Of a DNA stretch of 64,000 nucleotides, positions 46,347-58,500 are shown in pieces; positions within the stretch are counted from its first letter, which is position 1; each line of letters begins with the position of its first letter. The DNA comes from Sweltsa coloradensis (taxonomy: Eukaryota; Arthropoda; Insecta; Plecoptera; Chloroperlidae). The position numbers and the translations under genes are program-made. The notes under the pieces were generated by a model. It had not been told where the DNA came from. It did no database searches and worked only from the letters and a program-made list of their open reading frames with translations. Location of the stretch: contig JAMZAV010000026.1 of assembly GCA_024449915.1 (NCBI GenBank), positions 248,001 to 312,000 of the forward strand. Reading direction: 5' to 3'.

Positions 46347-48122
46347 TGATAGAAAACCACCACTCAACCAACCCGTCATAGTTGAAACTGAGTTATGATT
46401 ATTATTTTATTGGATGTATTTCGTACAAACTCGGTCAAAACCGGAGCTAACATGTTGTACGGATTTATGTCAAGTACTATCTTGTGTACCTACATTACAT
46501 ACATTATTACTTTGTCTTAACTCTAACTAAAATACAAAAATAAAAAAAAAAAAAAAAAAATATTATTATTGTTATTATTATTATTATGATTCTTATTTTT
46601 ATTATTATTAGTATTATAAAAAAGAGTTATGTGATAACTGACACCCATCATTAAATTTTAAATTGTGCTTAATTAAAATTAATAATTAAGCTAGGTTTGC
46701 AATGTTAAAGACATTTTTCGAATTAAATTAAAACAACGTCCGTGACAAGTTTGGGATTCGTCTCCGATATCAAGATCAAAACATATATTTTACTGTCTGC
46801 AACATGACACGTTTCCTGTGTGTTCAGAAGTGTTTAAAATCAGTTTCAGAACACAAATAAACAAACCTATACACAATCCAAGTCACGAAAGCTACACATT
46901 TAAAAATTCATCAAATGAATCTGAACCATTCTTGAAGTCCAAGAAGAGTTGATAAAAAACCGTTAAAGTCCAGAATAAAGTGAATTCGGTCAAGCTTTGA
47001 ATACATTTAACATAGTAATCTGTTTTCCTATTGGACGGGGATCCGTGCACACAGGAAGGCACCAGCATACATGCAGGGGCTTCGTTCGCTACGAGCAGCA
47101 TATTAACCCTCTGGCAGACAGCCCTTTCAAAGTAAAGTAGACATTACGAAATAAATTGGATTCCCAAAAAGCTGGCACAATTATCTCCCTCGCTGTCTCT
47201 CTCTCTCTCTCGCTCTCACATATGCGAGTGGCTGGCGGGCACGGGGTTGCAACTGTTGGTGAGAGGGCCTCAGCATATATGATCATGTTGGGGAGGCTAC
47301 ATACCCTGTGTAGCAGGGAACACCGACCGGTAGCCCAGAGCCTGCCCAGCATAGGGGTAGACATGATATGTGTCCCACCCAGTTCTTTTCATCTGTGTTT
47401 AGGCACTATATGACAATGTGCCTTACACTGAAAATTTCAAAGCAATTTCTAATGTTTGTAATAATAGTAGGGAAACAATAATGTATCTATTAGATTTTAA
47501 AATTTTAAAACACTAAAAAATACAAAATTATTGGAGAATCATGAGCTATAAAGATGTTTGAAAATGCTCCTTACTCTTCTTACGAAAGTGGACTCAATCC
47601 CTTGCGATCGCATTAATGACCGAGGAAAAGCTTCAGTCAGGATTGCCGGTCTCGACGGGATTCTACAACAAGTGCGCCAACTATATCGGAGCTTAGTTTA
47701 CTAAAAAGTAGAAACGAAATCCCCATTGTATTGCATCTTAATCATTATACTTGTGAAGTTTTGTGTGTTCATTTTGTTGTTCACACTTGTATGTTGCATC
47801 TATTATGTATTTCTTTATTCAAATTGCATAATGTTTTTTTTAATGGATTTGTGTGTGTTTGATTGTTTGTTATCTTTTGTCACATTTATGGAAAAAAGTT
47901 TGAAACCCTATGTGTACCCAGAGACTATCTGTACATCTTTTGAACAAACGTCAACTCAATATTGCCAGCCCGTCAGCAAGGATATTTTTTCCTTATACGG
48001 GCTTCCCATTCTATTTTTTATGGTGTTTATATAATTACGGTATAAACCTTGTTTTATAGAAATATAATTTTATTGTATTTGTTAATGGATTCTGTGGGAA
48101 TTTGAATAAAAATTAATTTAAA
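46347..48122. other. No gene seen; microsatellites and a SINE fragment
   Basis: An A-run plus ATT repeats lie at 46541-46616 and a CT/TC run at 47195-47222. A minus-strand SINE head with body (GACTCAATCCCTTGCGATCG..GATTGCCGGTCTCGACGGG) lies at about 47590-47662. A 102-codon AT-rich frame (47726-48034) has no domain and biased Phe/Leu/Ile composition. Confidence 0.5.
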
Positions 48123-48646
48123 CTAGGAAGCTTCGCAAACGCTTTTTCAGGCGCGTTGTTGGACGAGCGTAATTGGTGCATTGAGCTGCCATGTGTTATG
48201 CAGATTTTCTGTTGTTCTGTGAAAAAAATAATTACTAAGTCGAAGACATTTTTTAAAAACGAAAAAAATCGTAATTTAAAAAATGAAAAAAAATCGTGAA
48301 ATTGCGATTTTCATGAGAAATAATTTTTCGATTGCGCTCAAATTTTACACAAATATATTAATTCATGAAATAAGGTTCTGTGAAAAAATCATTACAATCG
48401 GATAAAGCATGTAGGTGTTATAAGTCGAAGAAATTGTTTAAAAATTAAAAAAATCGTAAAATTGCGATTTTCATGAGTAATAATTTCTTGATTGCGCTCA
48501 AAAACGTGGCAGTTCTAAGTTCAGAGATTTCAAAGTCCTCCATAAAATTTTATCGCAATTGGAGTATCGGTTTAGCTGGAATCGTGTTAACAAACACAAT
48601 AATACAAGCAGGAAAAAAAAACATTCCGGATTTTTTTCTCCAGTGT
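48123..48646 (-). mobile_element. HLE-D copy, 5' end missing
   Basis: The reversed 3' end CTAGGAAGCTTCGCAAACGC starts at 48123. Internal units begin at about 48298 and 48466 (168 bp apart). It stops at TTTTTTCTCCAGTG before the AGCG block. Confidence 0.75.
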
Positions 48647-48750
48647 CAATCATGTACAAAAACGGCGGCGCAGCCGAGTGAAATAAACGCGTGCTCTTCT
48701 ACCTCAGTCCACTATACAATACATTGTTCATCTAAATTCTTACTTTAAAA

Positions 48751-51252
48751 CTAGGAAGCTTCGCAAACGCTTTTTCAGGCGCGTTGTTGGATGAGCGTAA
48801 ATGTTTTTAAACGAAAAAAAACGTAAAACTGCGATTTTCACAAGAAATAATTTTTCGATTATGCTCAAATTTCATACGAATATATTAATTTATAAAATTA
48901 AGGTTCTGTGAAAAAATCATTACAATCGGATAAAGTATGTAGGTGTTATAATTCGAAGAAATTTAAAAAATCGAAACAAATCGTAAAATTGCGATAATCA
49001 TGAGAAATAATTTTTTGATTGCGCTCAAATTTCACACGAATATATTAATTCATAAAAATAAGGATCTGTGAAAAAATCATTACAATCGAATAAAGCATGT
49101 AGGTGTTATAAGTTGAAGAAATTTTAGAAATCGAAAAAAACCGTATAATTGCGATTTTTACAAGAAATAATTTTCCGATTACGCTCAAATTTAACACGAA
49201 TATATTATTTCATAAAATAAAGGTTCTGTGAAAAATCATTACAATCGAATAAAGCATGTATAAGTCGAAGAAATGTTTTAAAAATCAGAAAAAATCGCAA
49301 AATTGCTATCTAGGTGCCCGTTAGGGCGCCGCAGCCAAGCCGCGGTGCGCTACACACTCAAGCACCTTATACACCAAGCAGAGTTGGGGTGATTTCGAGG
49401 TGTTACCCAGCCGTCATGTAACGTGATGTGAACTTGAAAACTATCACAATCGAGGGGATTTAGGTACCTGACAACACATGCCAAATTTTATTGGGGTACG
49501 ACCATTCCTTCTTGGTGAAAAAATGGCTTGAAACATGCTCAAAATCACTTAAAGGATGTTAGCTACTGCTACTGCTACTACTGCTAACATCTAATACGTC
49601 GGCCCGCGATTCTGACCAGACGGGTGGGACTACAATGTTCATATTTTACATGGACATTAAGGTTATAGAAATATAGTCTCTTTTGAAAAAAAAAGTTGAA
49701 AAAGTTTGTTGGAAGGCTTCCAAATAAGGGTTTTAAAATAAGCCTTAAACACTTAGGCATACAATCAACAAGTAACCATAGTTACTTGACACTTGTTGAC
49801 GGTATAAGCAGAGTTAGGCGGGAAAGTGCGATACGTTAACAAATGGCGGACATTTTAAATTTTGCTTCTATGTGTGAAACGAGAAAAGTTGTCATTATAC
49901 TCTCATAAAACAAATCAGAAACCGTCCCTGGCCTAGGCCCAGATGTAGAAAATTATTTATAATGCAAAAGTGTAGGTCTAAAGTTCCATTAGGCTATAGG
50001 ACTAGATAAAATAAGTACTTACATTACATTACATGTTTGACAAGCCCTAGGCCTTTCTTAGCCAACCCTAGGCCAGCACAACATTGTTCTGCCCGGTGGT
50101 TCTGCCACACAATACACACAAACAAAATGTCGAAGCAAGGTGTCGAATAATATGAGCTTGCTCATCTGTTTAACAATCAAATCATTTCATGCAACTCGTC
50201 TTTCGATTGGCCCGCGTTTATGAAGGCACTGCCATCTAGAATAAATATAGAACTTTTTCGAGCTCTTTGCTATACGCAAATCTTTTTAAAGTGTTTGGAT
50301 TTCGTGATACTCTTTCAACTCACAACCCATGACGTTTTCCACGATACCGTTCAAGAATACCAATTCCTTCGAAAACGAAAACGACTTCGATTTCAAATTG
50401 CGTTTTCAACTCATCTCCCACGAACTCAAGAATTGGGGTCCAGTCCTTATACCGTCGTTATACCATGGTTATACCACCTATACCCAGGATGTACATGAAT
50501 CCGGGTCTAGATATTTTACATCCTATAATTGTTACTGCTAATACCATAGAAATTAAATCAACTTTGATAAAATTATTATATTTTAACATATAATTTTGCA
50601 ATGGAACTTGAAAAAGTAATGAGATCACACACATAACAAAAACTTGTAGAAATACAGCCAAACCTTACACACTCAAAAGAAATGAGATCTAAAAAAAGGG
50701 CCAAGCTCATCTACCCTTCCACATTTGCGCATTCTTAATTCATAAACGTACAGTGTCCCATAACAGCATCCTCGAAAAGCTTGGCAAAATAAATGTGCAT
50801 GTTATTACGTTTAAATTAATTAGAAAAAAGAACTTGGATGAGCTATTTCGTTTAAATTAATAATCGCAAATTCTATTTTGCCAAGCTTTTCGAGGATGCT
50901 GTTATGGGACACTGTACGTTTATGAATTAAGAATGCGCAAATGTGGAAGGGTAGATGAGCTTGGCCCTTTTTTTAGATCTCATTTCTTTTGAGTGTGTAA
51001 GGTTTGGCTGTATTTCTACAAGTTTTTGTTATGTGTGTTAAAGTTTTCATGAGAAACAATTTTTTGATTGCGCTCAAAAACGTGTCAGTTCTAAGTTCAG
51101 AGATTTCGAAGGAAAATTTCATCGCAATTGGAGTATTGGTTTATCCGGAATCGTGTTAACAAAAACACAATAATACAAACAGAAAAAAAAGAAAAACATT
51201 CCGGACTTTTTTCTCCAGTGTAGTAGAATGGAATCTTGCTTCGCTCATCCAA
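48751..51252 (-). mobile_element. HLE-D copy split by element S
   Basis: The 3' end CTAGGAAGCTTCGCAAACGC starts at 48751 and the 5' end GCTTCGCTCATCCAA finishes at 51252; the flanks are A and T. Four or so internal units start near 48820, 48985, 49145 and 49300. The host is cut at AAAATTGCTAT (49312) and resumes near TTTTCATGAGAAACAATT (51045). Confidence 0.8.
49313..51039 (-). mobile_element. Element S, inverted uninterrupted copy
   Basis: Reverse complement of 4621-6913 without the nested HLE-A. It starts CTAGGTGCCCGTTAGGGCG. At its other end is a large hairpin: 50627-50795 pairs with 50870-51038 (ACACACATAACAAAAACTTG / CAAGTTTTTGTTATGTGTGT) around a centre of about 75 bp. No coding region. 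Confidence 0.75.
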
Positions 51253-51351
51253 TAGCTGTGTACATTTCAAAATGTAGACAAATTAATTTGATTCATGGAA
51301 AGTTATCTGCAACAAACTTTATAAATAATATACATAATTATAGCCGACAGA

Positions 51352-51605
51352 GTTGGCTCGAGTGTTAAGCGCGCGACTCTGATTCGGGAGGTCCCGGGTT
51401 CAAATCTCGTCGAGACCGGCAATCCTGACTCAAGGTTTATCCGAGATTTTCCTCATCCTTAATGCGAATGCAAGGGATTGAGTATTCTTAAACAGCCCTC
51501 GGACATCCCCCCTTCACAATTATCCTATTCGCAACATATACCCAGTTAGACACCAGGGGCATGAATTGCACCCTGGGCAGGCTTCCCACAAGAATTATTA
51601 TTATA
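51352..51605 (+). repeat. tRNA-derived SINE
   Basis: The head GCCGACAGAGTTGGCTCGAG, GCGCGACTCTGATTCGGGAG and GTCCCGGGTTCAAATCTC has A- and B-box motifs. The body AATGCGAATGCAAGGGATTG, CAGCCCTCGGACATCCC and GCACCCTGGGCAGGCTTCCC is followed by ATT repeats. Fragments recur at 19563-19720, 40928-41090, 43430-43475 and 47590-47662. Confidence 0.8.
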
Positions 51606-52990
51606 TTATTAAACAGTTTTAAAGTGCATGAGCTCGTTTATTAGTGATCAACATTTTTTCTTCTTACCTGGCACCGCCACCAAAAATTCGTATTTTTTAA
51701 ATTTGTGTATTCTTCTTTCTATGTCTGATTGTATACAAATGTCACATGATTGAGTTTTAGGTATTCTTATTACATATTTTGCCAAAAGTGGGATAAATAA
51801 ATTAAAAGTAATTAATTAAATAGTAATTAATTATTTTTTGCGCACGTTGTAGATGATACCAAAGTCGGCTATGTTGTGTTAATTTTACATCATAAATTAA
51901 GATTAATATCATTAATTGAATTTATTGGAAAGTTGCATGAACTCAGTTTTGGGACTATTACTTTTTCTTTGTACTTGCATTGTTTATATTTGATACATGT
52001 AATAACAGTCGTAGGGCCTTCGTGAATTTCGAACATTTATTTATAAAAATACATCTCTCCTGTATTAATATGTTAAATTAATTTCGTTTTGAACCATCAA
52101 ATTTTGTCTAACATTTTACTCAAATATAGTTTTAAACATACATTATGCAGGTCGTAAGTGGTAAAATTTCACTAAAATGTAGTTTATTTGGTTACCGGTA
52201 CTAATTTTTTTCTAACACTTATTTCACATAAAACAAACTATTAAATGTACCCAAGTCGACCAGGTTGAGTTTATTTAACACAAAGTTATAGGAATTCAGG
52301 TTTGAAGACAGTCATTTTTTGGTTCGTTGTGGGCATTGTTTTTATTTGATGTACCAGGTGACAGCAGCAAGTGAATAAGAAACATTTAAATTGAGATTGA
52401 ATTAATTTTAATTTCATTATACAGTAAGTTACAAAAGTTTTGTTTTGGAACGGTAAATCTTGGATTATTTGGTATTATTTTAGTAAGGTGAGAAATATGT
52501 ATGACATGCATATGCGCATGCATGCGGTTACTCAATGGCGGCTTACAAACAAATAAATACCGGTTGTTCTATAAGTTACATAAGCTAATTGGTTGTCGCT
52601 GGCTGCTGGAAATGCTCCCTAAAAATATTGCAATCACTTGATTTGACGTTATATATTGGTGTGAGATAGGATCCAACAGCTTACCTTTGAAAAGTGATGG
52701 TAGCTGCTGTTATATGTAGAGGTGAAAATAGTGAAAATAATGGTGATTTTATAATGCAAATAGTAAAATTTGGTTTCAATAGAATGCTTTTTGCAAAAAA
52801 CAAATGCATCAAGTTATTGATAGGTGTGGTACATATTATGTACACTAGGCATCAGAAGTAAATCAAGGAGTCTGGAAGATACCTACTGTTACAGACCTCG
52901 CTCGTGAATACTCTGTTCTGGCGTCGCTATATCCACAAAGCCATCCATCACTTGCTACCTACTGTTATTGACCTCGTTCGTGTATACTCG
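51606..52990. other. No gene seen; AT-rich unique DNA
   Basis: About 1.4 kb with no long frame, no recognised repeat from elsewhere in the window and no splice-consistent exon. Short echoes of 43290 occur at 52845-52870. Confidence 0.5.
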
Positions 52991-53110
52991 GTTAAATAAA
53001 TAAATAATAAATAAATTTTATTTAGAGTCTACCCACTCAGTTATATAACTGATTTTCAGTGGGGGACTTTAAATCAAAGCGACCAAGCCAACCCTGCAGG
53101 CCCCAACGCA
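52991..53110 (-). repeat. SINE core (CACTGAAAATCAGT family), minus copy
   Basis: On the minus strand GGCCTGCAGGGTTGGCTTGG, CCCCCACTGAAAATCAGT and ATAACTGAGTGGGTAGACTC, then AATAAATTT repeats. It is the best-preserved copy of this family here. Confidence 0.65.
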
Positions 53111-53760
53111 ATCGACGAGTATGAGCGAAAACCAACCAGAGATTAATATTTTTAATAGGAAATGTAGCAATCTGTAGTATGGAGAGTGCAAACACCCGCG
53201 AATCAACGCCAGAATCAACAAGGCCGATTCAAAACAACTCTGAAATTTATCATGTGCTTTGTTGCTAAGACGGCTCCAAAGTCTCCATTTACAAACTCCC
53301 AAGACAAGAAGAACTGATGGACTCAAGTCCAAATCAGAAGTAATCAGAAGTTCTGGCGTCGCTGTATCCACAGAGCCATCACTTGCTGGCGTCATTCAAC
53401 AGGCCGTGAGGAAACATGGCGGGTTGGCGGCCCTATTTTACGTAGAATTTGGCCTATTCAGACTTTTAACACTGGGCCCAGGGGGTAGTTAATATTAGAA
53501 CAAGGTTTGTATAATATATTAATGGATTCACCAAACTCAGCATAACCTTAGTGCAGGCCTATTTCTAGTGTAAAAGTCTATTAGGGTAAGTTTTTTTAAA
53601 GACATAAATAGGGCAAGGAGTGGACGGCTGGTTGCTAGCTTAGTGTGACTTAAAGCTGCCTTTTTATAGAACAAATCCGAGATTTGCCGAGCGAGTGTCG
53701 GTAATCGTACTAGGTGGTAAAAGCCACCATTAGTTCACAGCTCGTCAACTAAAACTTTAA
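53111..53760. other. No gene seen
   Basis: Includes GTTCTGGCGTCGCTGTATCC (53349-53368), echoed at 52916-52936. A minus frame of 108 codons (53069-53395) overlaps the SINE core and has no domain. Confidence 0.4.
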
Positions 53761-54300
53761 AAAAGGTTTAAAGCGTACAGTGTATGTGATGTCCTGCCGA
53801 GTATAGTATTGAGTTGACCACCAACACACTACGCACGAGGATGAATGGGCACAGGCAGGACGTGCGAGAAGAGAATTTGGAGAAACCAGTGGCACTGTAT
53901 GCTAATGGGCATGGCCTACCATTTATGACCTGTTTCACAGCTTGTGTCATAAGGTCTGTCCCACCTACCATACAAGCCGGTGAACTGAGAAGATGGGAAC
54001 TGGCCTACCAGTGGATCTGCAAATCCCGCCAAAAACCGAATTTAAACCTACGGTGATTCTCCTACCTCTTCCACCACCTCCTTCCCCGTCACCCAATCCA
54101 CACTCATTCACTCACCCCTCACCAACAGCTAGCCTAGTTTTAGTTTCAACTCAGTCTCTCTCTCTCTACACTCACCGAGGAAGGCCACGTGGACCGAAAA
54201 CGTTTTGATTATGTAGTTTATTTGTTTATTTGTGTTTATGTTATCTTTTTAGGCGCGCCTACTCCATTTAAGGTAAGCTGTTGGCACCCTATCTCTTTAT
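53761..54300 (+). mobile_element. Penelope-like element fragment with GIY-YIG domain
   Basis: VYVMSCR (53780-53800), then after one frame slip TTNTLRTRMNGHRQDV, KPVALYANGHG, CFTACVIRSV and RRWELAYQW, with a stop at 54054-54056. The pattern (V-Y-V, then LRTRMNGHR, H, E--W) is a GIY-YIG endonuclease as found at the C-terminus of Penelope-like reverse transcriptases. The GIY/YIG signature itself is decayed (YSIELT). The 3' tail GAGGAAGGCCACGTGGACCG to GGTAAGCTGTTGGCACCC follows. Confidence 0.65.
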
Positions 54301-55435
54301 GTCATTCACAAAAATGCTAAAATATGTATTAAAACTTAAAAGTAAAACATCAAATACAGATACAGTAATTGAGTCTCAAACACATGAGGGAGATGGTATT
54401 AGAAAATAGAAACAGCATGTCTACTAGTGTACAAGTATGTAGTTTATTAATGATAGTAATTACAATTCCCTTAATCATACACAAGACCTTTCATTTCATG
54501 ATATACAAAACAACAGTCAACTATAACTGTTAACATCAGTACAATGAGTAGCATCATACTCACTACAAAAACACTACCTCTATCACTAGTGTATATCATG
54601 CAATCTCAATTCATAGAGACAATTCTCAGTCATTTCATGCTACGCTACGTACATAGTTCATTCAATATCTAAGCCACATACAGCATTATATCAAAATATA
54701 ACCTAGTCAATAATAAAATGTTAAACAACTACTAGTATAGTAATACTAGGTATCTGGCTAATATATATAAACAGTCAAGTTAACAATATAGTACATAGAC
54801 ATATTGAGAAAAATCATCATTAATTCCTACAAAAAGAGCAAGCAATCAAACAAATTGTTTATATTAGTTCACATTATTAGTGAATAAATTAAAATTAAAA
54901 ATCACCGGCTACATCGAACATTTGATGTATACGACATTGCAATTCGTATTTAATACGTACACATAAAAGAAAGCTTTGATACAATATATAAGTTTTCTTC
55001 AATGATTCAATTGTTGACTTAAATCGTAGAGATTGTTATTAAAGTGTAAAAAAATAAAAGCAATCACGTGTTAATAAATTATCATGGTCCATGGGGATTG
55101 GGGTCACGTTCTTTTCCTCAAGTTTTACGTCGTGGCATATTATCGTCATTATGTCGGAGCCTGCAGGGTTGGCTTGGGCTCCCCACTGAAAATCAGTTAT
55201 GACTGAGTGAGTATTTTATTTATTTAAGAAAAATCGTGTTTTGCGATTTTAAATATAAAAATTTAAGATAGCTAGGCTATATGCCTAATGACGGGATTAA
55301 ATATGCATTTGTACGATTTCAGATTATGAATAAAATGTCCATAAATAAGTCCATAAATAAGTCAATAAAAAAATCATCTAAAAATACATCTTAAAATAAA
55401 TAAGGCACAATCAAGGCACTCAATTAATTCTTAAG
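54301..55435. other. No gene seen; AT-rich DNA downstream of the Cut8-like gene
   Basis: No convincing frames. A copy of the SINE core lies at about 55163-55225 (GGGTTGGCTTGGGCTCCCC, ACTGAAAATCAGTTATGACT). A minus-strand AATAAA in AAATAAATAAAAT near 55220 could be the polyadenylation signal of the Cut8-like gene. Confidence 0.45.
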
Positions 55436-55517
55436 TTACTGTTGTTTTCCCCGCAGAGCTGACAGGTGTTTGAGACATGACTGGATGTCGTCACAGTCAG
55501 ATGCGCAGTCTTGCAAT
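55436..55517 (-). CDS. Cut8: Cut8-like terminal exon
   Basis: The acceptor CTGTTTTAG is followed by one base that completes a Lys codon, then 26 codons (LQDCASDCDD, IQSCLKHLSALRGKQQ) and TAA. Composition and phase agree with the preceding exon across a 1430-bp intron. A minus-strand AATAAA lies in the AT-rich stretch near 55220. This exon is inferred from splice signals and phase only. Confidence 0.55.
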
Positions 55518-58500
55518 CTAAAACAGATGGATAAGCAACAATTAGTAGACAATTCTGTAAGTTTGTACTCGGCTATTCAAGTTAGGTCTGCTGACATCAA
55601 GAGCTTAGCAAGTCTGAATTATTTCTTCAGATTTCTCTTGGTACTTCAAAATAAACAAAACATTCACACCAGACGGCTATCGGCATTGGAAATCGGCTTC
55701 TAACGTTCTAGTGGAATGTTCACTGTTGTGACAGTGATTGCTACACTCATGCTCGACGGGTATCAAACCGTTCGTAAGAACTGGTAAACATGCCACAAAA
55801 CGTGCAAACATTCCATCAGTCACTAGTCCCCTATTTAAACCCCTGTCTGGGCCCGGGGTAGAATTTAGCCCAGCAGAACACGACTCTGCAGCTGCTAAAC
55901 GTAAGAGGTGAGAACGAGGAAAAGTCCATCTCGCAAACATTGACTAGTATCTAGGGGAGTATTTTACTTCCTAAAACTAGAGGCGAGCTCTGGGCCGTGA
56001 CATAAAAAACTTCCTCCTTTCCATCCCCTTGCCCGTGGTTGGTTCTGTCCATCACGCAGGGACATTAAGACATTTGGCGCCCATAGGCTAAAACAAAAAT
56101 ACCCCCCCCCCCCTTATTTCAACATGCTGAAAAACATAATATGCATGCATTTTAGCTTAAAAAGAAAAAGTAGGTAACTAGTAGCAATGCAACTTGATCA
56201 CCATAGTATATCATTTCCCTGGCCCTATAGGTAGTCTCGTCCGTTGTAGTCGCGCAAATCAGGCATTGGCAAGCGTTTTTTTCTTTTCCTTGGCAAAGGT
56301 GTCAATGACGTCATCGTAATTTAAACTTTAAAATTTGTTAGTGGCGAAGGAAGTGCATTTGGGTAGAGGGGGGGGGGGGGAGTAATAAAACACTTTCAGA
56401 ACTGCCCATGAAACAATGGTTTCGGAAAAAAATATGGGTCCTGGTACAATGGAGGCTCCGGTGGGGATGTCTCCCATCTAGTGCGGGTCTGGGGCACATA
56501 GCCCCCGCGCTAACCCCGTCCGGCGACGATCTAACCGGATACTCTTCCGACCCGTCTTGAAACACGGACCAAGGAGTCTAACATGTACGCGAGTCATTGG
56601 GACCGCACTAAACCTAAAGGCGAAATGAAAGTAGGATTTTTGACATTGCAAATGGTGGCATTTTACTAGATTTAGCATGCTTTCGTCGATAATTTTTAAG
56701 TCGTTTGTTGTTGTTTGTTAGGAGTTAGACACCTCGCCCACGGAGCCGAGTGGGGGACGCTTTGGCGCCCCCAAAATGCCGACGCCCCAGGCTCCAGCCT
56801 ACTTAGCCTATGCCTTAATACGGCCCTGCCATCACAGTCATGTCCTCCCCACATCTCCTAGGCTAGAGGGGCGCATGATGACTTAACAAATGACGCACCC
56901 TTATATCTCAATAAACGAAATACCCAATTCAAAGAATGAACACTCACTTTCCCTCCAACTTCTCGTACTCCTCGTCGCTGAAGACGCCTCGCTTCATTGC
57001 CATCATGATCTGAGAGGCGAGGCTCTTGAAGCACTGACGCCGAGGGGTGTTGTGAGGGGGGTTGTCCCAGAGGGGGGTGGACTTGACGTAGGACCACGCC
57101 AGCAGCGCGTACTCCATCACAGACTCCCAGCTCTGAGAGTCCACCAGTTGGCGGCCCTGAGGAACAAAAGTGAACACATACTATTGTAGGATACTGTTCT
57201 GAAGATTTGGATTGAACTGAAAGTCAACAGCCCAAAGAAAGGAAATATGGAACAATAAAAAGTGACCAGAAGTAAAATTTGAATTATTTTGTCTGCGATA
57301 CCTCCCCGAGTCAAAAGAAAATTAAAATATTAAAAGCTGTGCTTTTTTTAGATTTTATCCAGAGTGGCTTCATAATAGCATTTTTTATGTTCTTCTTATG
57401 TTCTCTATTGTTGCTCACCATCTGTTTTTGATAAGCTGTTGGTCTCACCATTTTATCAATGAATTTGGTAACTAAAATTAATGTTGAAAAAACTTAAGAC
57501 ACAGTCAAGACTGGGGCTAATGTACCTAGAGCAAACAAACGCGTACGTACCTGTTCGAGTACACACTTCTTAAAGGCGAGCAAGTGCGTTGCAGCACGGC
57601 TGTACGCGGGCGAGTCTGTCTTGGAGGTGAGGCGGCTGCTCGGTAGAGACTTGTAGATGTTCTTCTTGAGGTAGTTGAGCTTCTCTTCTAGGGGGCGGAT
57701 GTCGGGAGCCGGTAACGAGCCCTTTATAACCTGGACAGAAGAACGGTCGGGTCAGTGGTTTATAAAATAAGAGGCCAGGAGCACTTTTGCAAACATCAGA
57801 CAAGTAGTTTCTAGACATTGAAATGTTTTGGGTTAATAACAAATAATGAGAATTATTTACCACTACTACATGACAAAATATCATGTCAAGGTTATAATTT
57901 CTATACAAGATTATTAATATATCCTACTTAAATATATAATACCGGTAATAACAAGGGTTGGCGTAGTCTGCTTTAAAAATTCAATGTCCACTGAAAAACA
58001 ATTCTGTGACTGAGTGGGTAGATTCTAAATGTAAATTTATTTTATTTTTTAACTTCATGTTGTTGTTAAATTTTATTACGTATTTGAGAAGAAAGTGGGC
58101 AGACCGAGAGAGAAGTGGGTGGAGCAGATTAAAGACAGTGTTGAGAAGAGAGGAATGGCATGGAACGAAGTGGAAGCAGGAAGACTGTGGGAAAACCGGG
58201 AGAGATGGAGGGAGCTTTTAAACAGACCTCTGGTAGTGGAGGAGGCGAGCGAAGAAGAAGCTGAGGACATGATTGTGTCAGGCCTGGCTAGCCGACAACG
58301 AAGATGTTAGCCCAAGAAACGGAGTAGTGTGATACTGCTCCCCCCAACCCGATTTAATGTTGGAAAATGGGTCAAGATATATATATATTATATATTTGTT
58401 TCATAAAACTGGTCTGATGTGAGCATTATTGTTTAAATACAATCAATATAAAATGTTTATCAGTCATGCACAACAAATAGGCTCCTAGGTAGGTTGTCAG

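Noticed and set aside
47726..48034. 102-codon frame rich in Phe, Leu, Ile and Cys, resembling a membrane protein
   Set aside because: Composition follows the local AT and TTTGT-rich sequence. There is no splice context or recognisable family.
57570..57908. Alternative frame through Cut8-like exon 5 (GYKGLVTGS..)
   Set aside because: This frame would follow from using the visible GT donor with the extra G. It gives an Arg/Pro-rich sequence ending at a stop and abandons the helical domain seen in both flanking exons.
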